The notes beneath the pieces are model-generated. The model saw nothing but the letters and a program-made list of their open reading frames with translations, was not told the DNA's origin and did no database searches. Positions 57,377 to 64,000 of a stretch of DNA of 64,000 bases are shown here, in pieces. Source of the DNA: Streptococcus cristatus ATCC 51100 (GTDB lineage: Bacteria > Bacillota > Bacilli > Lactobacillales > Streptococcaceae); contig NZ_AFUE01000001.1 of the NCBI RefSeq assembly GCF_000222765.1, positions 95,971 through 159,970 of the forward strand, given 5' to 3'. Position numbers and translations under genes: made by a program. Numbering within the stretch: position 1 is the stretch's first letter; each line of letters opens with the position of its first letter.

Positions 57377-58312
57377 ATGAAAACCTACGAACAATTATTT
57401 ACCATTCTCAGCCAAGCTGACGATTATGTAAACGGAGAAAGTCTGGCTCAGACACTGGGCATTTCCAGGACTTCCATTTGGAAAGCTATTCAACGCTTGG
57501 AAAAAGAAGGAATCCAGATCGATTCCGTAAAAAATCGGGGCTATAAGCTCAAAGCGGGGGATTTACTATTCCCAGAAATCATTGAAAAAGAGGCGCCCAT
57601 CAAAGTTTCCTTCAACCCCAACTGCCAATCTACTCAGATAGATGCCAAAGCAGGTCTGGAGGCGGGTGGCGAAGCAAATACCCTTTATCTAGCTGCTGCT
57701 CAATCCGCTGGTCGCGGTCGCTTCGGCCGAGACTTTTTCTCTCCAAAACAGGGCGGCTTTTACATGTCCCTCCATCTCAAACCCAACCTAGCTTTTGATC
57801 AAATCCCTGCCTATACCCTCCTGACAGCTGGAGCCATCTATCAAGCTGTAAAAAATCTAACCCTCATAGACATAGATATCAAGTGGGTCAACGATATTTA
57901 CTACAAGGATAAAAAAATCGCAGGCATTTTAACCGAGGCCATTACTTCAGTCGAGACAGGCTTAGTCACAGATATTATTATCGGGGTCGGGTTTAATTTT
58001 TGCATTAATGATTTTCCGGAAGAATTGCAATCTAAGGCTGGATCACTCTTTACAGAGCGAGCTCCTATCAGCAGAAATGAGCTGATTGCTGAAATCTGGA
58101 GATGTTTCTACGAAAGCGATCCCCAAGACTTGCTCTATCTTTACAAAAAGCACTCTCTAGTCCTAGGTCGCCAAGTGGGCTTCCATCAAAATAATCAAAC
58201 CTATAAGGGACTTGCTAGCGATATCTCGGACAGCGGCCAACTTCTAGTCCAGTTGGAGAACGGCCAAAATATCTGGCTCAACAGCGGGGAAATTTCACTG
58301 ACTAGCTGGTAG
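57377..58312 (+). CDS. birA: Biotin protein ligase/biotin operon repressor
   Basis: A 311-residue BirA with an N-terminal winged helix (YVNGESLAQTLGISRTSIWKAI) and the ligase motif QSAGRGRFGRDFFSPKQGG, KWVNDIYY, and a short C-terminal SH3-like domain. It starts 14 bp after galR, so galR and birA may share a transcript although their roles differ. Confidence 0.93.
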   Translation: MKTYEQLFTILSQADDYVNGESLAQTLGISRTSIWKAIQRLEKEGIQIDSVKNRGYKLKAGDLLFPEIIEKEAPIKVSFNPNCQSTQIDAKAGLEAGGEANTLYLAAAQSAGRGRFGRDFFSPKQGGFYMSLHLKPNLAFDQIPAYTLLTAGAIYQAVKNLTLIDIDIKWVNDIYYKDKKIAGILTEAITSVETGLVTDIIIGVGFNFCINDFPEELQSKAGSLFTERAPISRNELIAEIWRCFYESDPQDLLYLYKKHSLVLGRQVGFHQNNQTYKGLASDISDSGQLLVQLENGQNIWLNSGEISLTSW

Positions 58313-58331
58313 TCTACCCAAGATTGTATTC

Positions 58332-58365
58332 AAAAAGCACTTGATCTTTCGTTTCAAGTGCTTTT
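58332..58365. terminator. Bidirectional terminator between birA and the SufT-like gene
   Basis: Arms AAAAGCACTTG and CAAGTGCTTTT form an 11-bp stem around an 11-base loop, between convergent genes. Confidence 0.85.
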
Positions 58366-58395
58366 CTGTATACTCTTTCTTCCAGTATGATGTCG

Positions 58396-58737
58396 CTATT
58401 TAATCCCCAATGCAATCCGAGCATAACGACTCATCTTTTCCACTGTCCAAGCGGGGTACCAAACCAATTTGACTTCTGTCTTAGTAACCTCTGGTACATC
58501 TGACATAGCATCATAGATCTGGTCAGTCAGAAGATCCGCCAGCGGGCATCCCATGGTTGTTAGGGTCATATCGATTTCCGTTTCCCCAGTAGTCTCGTCA
58601 AAACGGATTTCATAAATCAAGCCGAGATTGACAATATCAATTCCCAGCTCTGGGTCAATGACCTGCTCCAAGCTCTCCAAAATACGCGTTTTAATCTTTT
58701 CAACTTCTTCAGGGCTGTATTTTTTTCTGACATACAT
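58396..58737 (-). CDS. MIP18/SufT-like Fe-S assembly factor
   Basis: A 113-residue DUF59-family protein with VIDPELGIDIVNLGLIYEI and TLTTMGCPLADLLTDQI, the conserved Cys motif. These proteins aid maturation of Fe-S proteins. A strong AGGAGG-like site (AAGGAGGAT) precedes the ATG. It stands alone between birA and rpoD. Confidence 0.88.
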   Translation of the reverse strand: MYVRKKYSPEEVEKIKTRILESLEQVIDPELGIDIVNLGLIYEIRFDETTGETEIDMTLTTMGCPLADLLTDQIYDAMSDVPEVTKTEVKLVWYPAWTVEKMSRYARIALGIK

Positions 58738-58858
58738 ATCCTCCTTATAAATATAGCAGAAAGTTCAAGTTAGCTCGAGGGGGCCTTTGTTTTCAGCTAG
58801 GATTGCCGACTTGACACTTCCTACTGAAAGATTCCTGCCCCTTCTTGCTCTTCATTTC

Positions 58859-59971
58859 TTAATCTTCGATAAAGTCTCTGAGTGGTTTGCTACGACTTGG
58901 ATGGCGGAGTTTACGTAGGGCCTTGGCTTCAATCTGGCGAATCCGCTCACGGGTGACATTGAAGACCTTGCCGACATCTTCCAGCGTCCGCATTTTTCCA
59001 TCGTCCAGACCAAAGCGTAGGCGCAAGACATTTTCCTCACGATCTGTCAAAGTATCCAAGACCTCATCCAACTGCTCACGAAGAACGACACGAGTTGTGT
59101 AATCAACTGGATTTTCAATCACTTCGTCTTCGATAAAGTCTCCCAGATGGCTGTCATCTTCCTCACCGATTGGCGTCTCCAGAGAAACCGGCTCTTGAGC
59201 AATCTTGAGAATCTCACGAACCTTGTCAGGTGTCATATCCATCCGCTCAGCGATTTGCTCAGGCGTAGGATCTTGACCTAATTCCTGCAAGAGATTACGT
59301 TGCTCACGGACCAGCTTGTTAATCGTTTCCACCATGTGAACTGGAATCCGAATAGTCCGAGCTTGGTCAGCAATCGCACGGGTAATGGCCTGACGAATCC
59401 ACCAAGTCGCATAAGTTGAAAACTTAAATCCTTTGGTGTAGTCAAACTTATCAACAGCCTTCATCAGCCCCATGTTTCCTTCTTGAATCAGATCAAGGAA
59501 CTGCATACCACGGCCGACATAGCGCTTAGCAATGGAAACAACCAGACGAAGGTTGGCCTCAGCCAGACGCTGCTTGGCTTCTAAGTCACCCTGCTCAACC
59601 AAAATCGCCAGCTCTTGCTCTTCTTCATTGCTAAGAAGCGGCACAACCCCGATTTCTTTCAGATACATGCGGACTGGGTCATTGACCTTGGCTGAATTGC
59701 TACCCAAGAGCTCTTCATCGGTCAGTTCTACTTCTTCCTCTTCAGTATTCAGAACCCGCGCGCTGGGATTTCCTTCCTTATCCGTGATAGAAATGCCCGC
59801 ATCCTGAATGCGTTGCAGCAAATCCTCAATCCCATCAGCGTCCAAAGTGAAAGGAATGACCAGCTGGTCATTGATTTCATCGTCTGTCGCTACACCTGTC
59901 TGCTTGTGATTGCGGATGAATTCTGCAATTTGAACGTCTAATGTTGTTACTTCTTTTTGTTTTGTAGCCAT
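58859..59971 (-). CDS. rpoD: Primary sigma factor RpoD (SigA)
   Basis: A 370-residue sigma-70: region 1.1 at the N-terminus, region 1.2/2 with [39 protein letters not shown] in register and [16 protein letters not shown], region 3, and region 4 ending RLRFGLDDG...[20 protein letters not shown]. It lies 2 bp after dnaG in the macromolecular-synthesis arrangement. Confidence 0.97.
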   Translation of the reverse strand: MATKQKEVTTLDVQIAEFIRNHKQTGVATDDEINDQLVIPFTLDADGIEDLLQRIQDAGISITDKEGNPSARVLNTEEEEVELTDEELLGSNSAKVNDPVRMYLKEIGVVPLLSNEEEQELAILVEQGDLEAKQRLAEANLRLVVSIAKRYVGRGMQFLDLIQEGNMGLMKAVDKFDYTKGFKFSTYATWWIRQAITRAIADQARTIRIPVHMVETINKLVREQRNLLQELGQDPTPEQIAERMDMTPDKVREILKIAQEPVSLETPIGEEDDSHLGDFIEDEVIENPVDYTTRVVLREQLDEVLDTLTDREENVLRLRFGLDDGKMRTLEDVGKVFNVTRERIRQIEAKALRKLRHPSRSKPLRDFIED

Positions 59972-59973
59972 AC

Positions 59974-61755
59974 CTACTCCATTCTTCTTTTTTGTGCGAT
60001 TAAGCGCTCCACTTCTAATATAGCGGCATTCTCATCTCCAGTATGCAAAGCTTCTCGAACCTTTTTGCTAATCAGCTGATTATTCTTACGAAGCAATTCA
60101 CGTTCCCTAGTTAACTCAACTTCTGCTAACTCTCCGTCTTCCATCTCCTCTGGCAAATCTTCCTCCAACATCCGATACCAAAGTTGCTGGACTCTTTCCG
60201 GTAAGCTAGATAAATCCTGCGAAGTCACTTCACCATTGGCCAGTAAAAGCTCGTATAACTCCTGCAGTTCCGCCGTATCAAAGGCAAAATCTGTGCGAAG
60301 CCGATAGCTATTTAAAACCAGCGGATTGTGTACCATACGATAGAGGATATGGATTTCTGCCTTTATCAGCCGTGATAGCTGTTTAGACAGTGGAAGATCT
60401 ACCAGTACAGGTCTTCTTAGAGATTCTGACTGCTGTCCGCTTCGACTACTTCGCTCAGCCAAACGACTATTGTTAACCGTATTCTCTACCTGCTGGTAAT
60501 CAAAATCCGGCAGCAACTCAGCCAACATATAAATATAGGAATTCTGAGCTGTAATAGACTGTGTCTGAGCAATAATTGGTGCCATTCGCTCCACAAATTC
60601 AATTTGAGCCTGCAAATTTTCAATATTATCCGGTTTGAGATAGCGTAAAAGGAACTCTACATCACTAATTCGCGTTTTAGTCAGAAATTGTCGCAATTCC
60701 TCGGCAGAATTTTTAGCAATAAATTCGTCCGGATCCATATCGTCAGGAAAGGACACAATCTCTACCGACATATCCCGCAGCTCTTCTAAAGCCTTGGCTG
60801 TCGCAGCCTGACCAGCCTTGTCTCCATCATAAGTCAGAATAATTTTCTTGCAATACCTACGCAGATGCTGGACATGTTCAGGCGTCAGAGCTGTTCCCAT
60901 CGACGCGACTGCATTTTCAACTCCAGCCCGATAAGCCGCGATCACGTCCATAAAGCCTTCCATCAGATAGACTTCATGGCTCTTCTTGATAACCGGCTTG
61001 GCCTTATCCAGATGATAAAGCTCATAGCTTTTATTAAAAATAGGGGTGCTGCGACTATTCTTATACTTGGCAGTCTGTGAACCAGCCTCCGAATCTTGCC
61101 AGATCCGACCAGAAAAGGCGACAACCTGACCCTTGTCGTTGGTCAAGGGAAACATAATCCGGTTCTGAAAAGCATCATAGACCAGATTATTCTCTGCTAG
61201 ATTAAAAAGACCTGAGTTCATGATGGTAGACTCATCAAACTTACCAGCCATGCTCTTATGAAGATAGTTGCCTTCATTAGGAGCCAAGCCGATTTGAAAA
61301 TGCTTAATGACTTCATCCGTCAGACCACGCTGATAGAGATAAGCGCGTGCTTCCTCTCCTATCTTGGTCGTCATCAGAACCGCATGGTAGAACTTCGCTG
61401 CCTCTGTATGAATATCGTAGAGCGCCTGATGCGGATGAGCCTGTCTCGGTCGATCTGCGCCAGCTCTCTCCATACCTAAGGAAATGCCCGCTCTGTCTGC
61501 GACAATCTGCACAGCATCCATGAAGGATACGCCTCGGTAGTCCTCAATGAACTTGAAAACATCACCCGACTTGCCACAGCCAAAACAGTGATAAAACTGC
61601 TTGTCCTCTACAACGTTGAAAGAGGGCGTCTTTTCGCCATGAAAGGGACAAAGTCCCAAAAAGTTTCTGCCAGCCTTGGTCAAGGCTACCGTTTCTCCTA
61701 TGACATCGACGATATTGACACTATTTTTTATTTCAGAAATCATTTCTTTATCCAA
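59974..61755 (-). CDS. dnaG: DNA primase DnaG
   Basis: The primase (593 residues) has the CHC2 zinc finger [11 protein letters not shown]...[12 protein letters not shown], then the TOPRIM core with [15 protein letters not shown] and [11 protein letters not shown], and a C-terminal helicase-binding part. I place the start at TTG 61755 ([10 protein letters not shown]), because GGAGG lies nine bases upstream, inside the longer open frame that would run to 61779. Confidence 0.93.
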   Translation of the reverse strand: MDKEMISEIKNSVNIVDVIGETVALTKAGRNFLGLCPFHGEKTPSFNVVEDKQFYHCFGCGKSGDVFKFIEDYRGVSFMDAVQIVADRAGISLGMERAGADRPRQAHPHQALYDIHTEAAKFYHAVLMTTKIGEEARAYLYQRGLTDEVIKHFQIGLAPNEGNYLHKSMAGKFDESTIMNSGLFNLAENNLVYDAFQNRIMFPLTNDKGQVVAFSGRIWQDSEAGSQTAKYKNSRSTPIFNKSYELYHLDKAKPVIKKSHEVYLMEGFMDVIAAYRAGVENAVASMGTALTPEHVQHLRRYCKKIILTYDGDKAGQAATAKALEELRDMSVEIVSFPDDMDPDEFIAKNSAEELRQFLTKTRISDVEFLLRYLKPDNIENLQAQIEFVERMAPIIAQTQSITAQNSYIYMLAELLPDFDYQQVENTVNNSRLAERSSRSGQQSESLRRPVLVDLPLSKQLSRLIKAEIHILYRMVHNPLVLNSYRLRTDFAFDTAELQELYELLLANGEVTSQDLSSLPERVQQLWYRMLEEDLPEEMEDGELAEVELTRERELLRKNNQLISKKVREALHTGDENAAILEVERLIAQKRRME

Positions 61756-61843
61756 TAGACAATACCTCCAATTCATCACAGAATATCACTCTATATTTTA
61801 TAATAATTTGACGCAAATGTAAAACATTTGATAGGCAAATAAC

Positions 61844-61872
61844 TTGAAATAATTGCTTCTTTAAGCTATAAT
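61844..61872 (+). promoter_or_regulatory. mscL promoter
   Basis: TTGAAA (61844-61849), a 17-bp spacer and TATAAT (61867-61872), 41 bp before the ATG; ribosome site AAAGGAAAAG. Confidence 0.7.
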
Positions 61873-61913
61873 ATAATCTCAAATATTAAATTATTTTTTG
61901 AAAGGAAAAGAAA

Positions 61914-62300
61914 ATGTTAAAGGATCTTAAAGAATTTTTGCTACGCGGTAACGTGATTGACTTGGCAGTAGGGGTTATCATTGCGAATGCTTTCGGAGCA
62001 ATCGTCAATTCATTGATTACTGACGTTATCACTCCCCTCTTCCTCAATCCAATTTTGAAAGCTGCAAACTTGAAGCAAATCGCTGAATTGAAATGGAACG
62101 GAATTGCTTATGGTAACTTCTTGAGCGCCGTGATCAACTTCTTGGTAGTCGGTACTGTTCTCTTCTTCATCGTGAAGTCTGCTGAAAAAGCACAAAGTCT
62201 TGCTAAAAAGAACGAAGAAGCTGCTGAAGAAGCACCAGCTGGACCAACAGAACTTGAAGTTCTGCAAGAAATCAAGAGCTTGCTTGAAAAACAAAACTAA
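61914..62300 (+). CDS. mscL: Large-conductance mechanosensitive channel MscL
   Basis: A 128-residue protein: amphipathic N-terminus then helix 1 (FLLRGNVIDLAVGVIIANAFGAIVNSL in register), helix 2 (AVINFLVVGTVLFFIVKSAEK) and a cytoplasmic EVLQEIKSLL helix. It opens under hypo-osmotic shock. It is read opposite to dnaG and rpsU, between which it lies, splitting the common rpsU-dnaG-rpoD order. Confidence 0.95.
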   Translation: MLKDLKEFLLRGNVIDLAVGVIIANAFGAIVNSLITDVITPLFLNPILKAANLKQIAELKWNGIAYGNFLSAVINFLVVGTVLFFIVKSAEKAQSLAKKNEEAAEEAPAGPTELEVLQEIKSLLEKQN

Positions 62301-62306
62301 TATCCA

Positions 62307-62338
62307 AACAGCACTGAAAAATCTGTGCTGTTTTTATT
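62307..62338 (+). terminator. mscL terminator
   Basis: Arms AACAGCAC and GTGCTGTT around a ten-base loop, followed by TTTATT, seven bases after the stop codon. Confidence 0.85.
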
Positions 62339-62353
62339 ATATACTTCCCATTC

Positions 62354-62380
62354 AAAAGAAAAAACAGCCAAATCGGCTGC
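62354..62380 (-). terminator. rpsU terminator
   Basis: Arms CAGCC (62365-62369) and GGCTG (62375-62379), extended by AG/CT pairs, with TTTTTTCTTTT after it on the minus strand. Confidence 0.7.
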
Positions 62381-62396
62381 TTCCTCATTCTATTGA

Positions 62397-62573
62397 TTAG
62401 AATTTTTTACGTTTACGAGCTGCTTCTGATTTACGTTTGCGTTTTACAGAAGGTTTTTCATAGAATTCACGTTTGCGTGTTTCTTGAAGAGTACCAGCTT
62501 TAGTAACCGCACGTTTGAAACGACGAAGAGCATCGTCAAGAGATTCATTCTTACGTACTACTGTTTTTGACAT
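62397..62573 (-). CDS. rpsU: 30S ribosomal protein S21
   Basis: A 58-residue basic protein: [23 protein letters not shown] and a lysine/arginine-rich tail ending RKRKKF. Full S21 length. The ATG at 62573 follows GGGAGUG; upstream in-frame codons are not used. Confidence 0.97.
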
Positions 62574-62732
62574 TTTTTTCACTCCCTTCAAGTCCAAGAT
62601 CTACTCTATTCTACACGCAAAATGGATAAATGTCAAGAAAAAAACTGCCATAAACTTATATTATCTTCACTTTCTTTTTTAAAAGCAACAAATTGTTAAA
62701 ATGAACATCATAATAGCAAAAAGAAATTTATT

Positions 62733-63356
62733 TTAATCCTGTTCAGAAACGACTTCTCTTTCTTCACCATTTACAATTACGGCTTGGGAATTGTTCGTTA
62801 GCATTAAACTGAGCTTATTTTTATACATTTCAAAGGTCTTTTTGCTACTATCAGTAAAAGGCTCCTCACCATAATGTGGAAGGATGTAAAAATCCACTTC
62901 ATCCAATCCTGCTGTATCAGATAACTCTGTCGCTACGGTCTTATCGTCCATGAGTTTATTGTAGTCAATATCCTTAGCTGTAATGATAGCCCCTGCTGAT
63001 TCTCCCACATAGACCAACCCATCTCTTATTTGTTCTTTGATGAGAGATAGGAGTTGCTTTTTCTTTAATTCTTGCAACAAATAAAAGGTATTTCCGCCTG
63101 AGACATAAAGAATCTTGCTTTGGAAAATCTTTGCCTGTGCAGTTTCTCGATCACAAGAAGCAATATCTAGAACCTCTATTTCAAAGCCTAAATCTCTGAA
63201 TGTTTGCTGAGCCTCATCGATATAGGCAGTATAGTCCTCTTTGTTCCCAGCGGTAGGAATAAATAGAACCTTTTTTTCTAGATTTTTTTCCTTTGCATAA
63301 TCACTAAAAAGATTTTTGACACCAGCAAAATATGAACATAAAAATAATTGTTTCAT
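62733..63356 (-). CDS. Peptidase E-like (S51) protein
   Basis: A 207-residue class I amidotransferase-like fold with the serine nucleophile in YVGESAGAIITAKDI and conserved VSGGNTFYLLQEL and YILPHYGEEPF, the pattern of S51 peptidases (alpha-aspartyl dipeptidase and relatives). The ATG at 63356 follows GGAGGTAC. The upstream in-frame residues overlap the methyltransferase region and are not used. Confidence 0.85.
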   Translation of the reverse strand: MKQLFLCSYFAGVKNLFSDYAKEKNLEKKVLFIPTAGNKEDYTAYIDEAQQTFRDLGFEIEVLDIASCDRETAQAKIFQSKILYVSGGNTFYLLQELKKKQLLSLIKEQIRDGLVYVGESAGAIITAKDIDYNKLMDDKTVATELSDTAGLDEVDFYILPHYGEEPFTDSSKKTFEMYKNKLSLMLTNNSQAVIVNGEEREVVSEQD

Positions 63357-63369
63357 GATTGTACCTCCA

Positions 63370-63987
63370 TTAGTTTTTAACAATTTTATAAAGGATCCAC
63401 GATCCCCTTCTTTGACTAGTTACGAGCGCAAAGCCTACTGATAACAAGAATCGTTTAAATACTTCTTCGCTTTGAAATTTCGGTAAAAAATAAGATAACT
63501 TGTTATATTCACAAGCTAGTAAGAGCATCCCGTCTGATTTGAGTATCCTTCGAAGCTCTATAAAAGAAGCCTCTAGATCTTGCCAATGAAAATGCGTTTG
63601 AAAAGCTGTAATCAAATCAAAACTTTCATCAGAAAAGCCTGTCTCCCTAACGTCTCTTCGTTCAAAATTTAAATTGACCATCCCTATCTGTTTGGCTTGA
63701 GCTATTGCAGTGTCTGAAATATCGATTCCAGTTACAGTACTTTGCGGAAAGGTTTCTTTCAGTAGAATGGTTGAACGACCATTCCCAACTCCTACATCTA
63801 GGATTGCAGGGTAAGAAGTTCTATCCAGATAACGAATTGCCCATACAAACATGGGAAGATAGGCTCGATTCCACAATTTCATCATTCGTTTTCCTAGAAA
63901 GCCCGAAGGGTTCTTTGATTGCTGAATCAAAGAATGAAACATGAGTAATAAAAGTATGATAGAAATGATAATTATTATATGAAACAC
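63370..63987 (-). CDS. Class I SAM-dependent methyltransferase with N-terminal membrane helix
   Basis: A 205-residue protein beginning at GTG behind GGAGG, with one N-terminal hydrophobic helix of isoleucines and leucines (residues 3-18). The methyltransferase fold follows: ILDVGVGNGRSTILL (motif I), VTGIDISDTAIAQA (motif II), and FDLITAFQTHFHW. The substrate is unknown. It lies 13 bp before the peptidase-like gene and probably shares its transcript. Confidence 0.8.
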   Translation of the reverse strand: MFHIIIIISIILLLLMFHSLIQQSKNPSGFLGKRMMKLWNRAYLPMFVWAIRYLDRTSYPAILDVGVGNGRSTILLKETFPQSTVTGIDISDTAIAQAKQIGMVNLNFERRDVRETGFSDESFDLITAFQTHFHWQDLEASFIELRRILKSDGMLLLACEYNKLSYFLPKFQSEEVFKRFLLSVGFALVTSQRRGSWILYKIVKN

Positions 63988-64000
63988 TCTTCAATCCTCC

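Overview
The window reads as chromosomal DNA of a low-GC Firmicute, very probably an oral Streptococcus of the sanguinis/mitis group. The strongest marker is a CiaR protein that looks nearly identical to the streptococcal family (38.6-39.2 kb). It sits in the usual pepN-ciaRH setting. Other streptococcal features are a fused choline/betaine permease-binding protein, SatD, tandem pstB genes and a dnaG-rpoD operon. The species assignment is inference; no rRNA or tRNA gene was found.

Region by region. (1) 1-4967: an AT-rich Tn7-like transposon with tnsA, tnsB, tnsC and tniQ, all on the minus strand, flanked by clustered TnsB-type binding repeats. tnsB is split into two frames at an A8 slippery site that has an SD-like sequence 10 nt upstream, so it may use programmed -1 frameshifting. 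One end lies exactly at the terminator of a mepB-like gene; the other end is at or beyond the left edge of the window. (2) 5.0-9.1 kb: mepB, a DUF915 hydrolase, ffh-ylxM and a GntR regulator. (3) 9.4-10.9 kb: guaA, interrupted by a +2 frameshift. (4) 11-20 kb: DUF1002, DUF915, GrpB, satD-DUF3307 and TfoX-like genes. A marR-snoaL-quinone reductase group follows, read straight into a betaine/choline ABC transporter. (5) 20.4-26.5 kb: a YciO protein and the leucine operon leuA-leuB-DUF1294-leuC-leuD. An attenuator precedes leuA, with a 17-residue leader peptide carrying three consecutive Leu codons and a CodY-like box upstream. (6) 26.7-31.6 kb: an AT-rich island of six small membrane proteins. 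It contains a TipC-like and at least two DUF443 (TsaI-like) proteins, so it looks like an orphan set of immunity genes against type VII-secreted toxins. (7) 31.6-37.1 kb: DUF1275, udk, an oxidoreductase, a DEAD-box helicase, a polysaccharide deacetylase and gloA. (8) 37.2-42.6 kb: ciaH, ciaR, a Gly/Gln/Pro-rich secreted protein with a strong CiaR-box promoter, and pepN. (9) 42.8-47.7 kb: the high-affinity phosphate operon pstS-C-A-B-B-phoU. (10) 47.8-51.6 kb: an rRNA methyltransferase, suhB-like, UPF0223, spx and ribF. (11) 51.8-57.4 kb: the Leloir galactose genes galK-(HAD)-galT-galE with divergent galR; operators and a cre site lie between galK and galR. (12) 57.4-64 kb: birA, a SufT-like protein, dnaG-rpoD, mscL, rpsU, a peptidase E-like protein and a methyltransferase.

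The parts most worth following are the Tn7-like element with its frameshift signal and paired end repeats, the orphan immunity island, the leucine attenuator, the CiaR-box promoter beside ciaRH, and the broken guaA.
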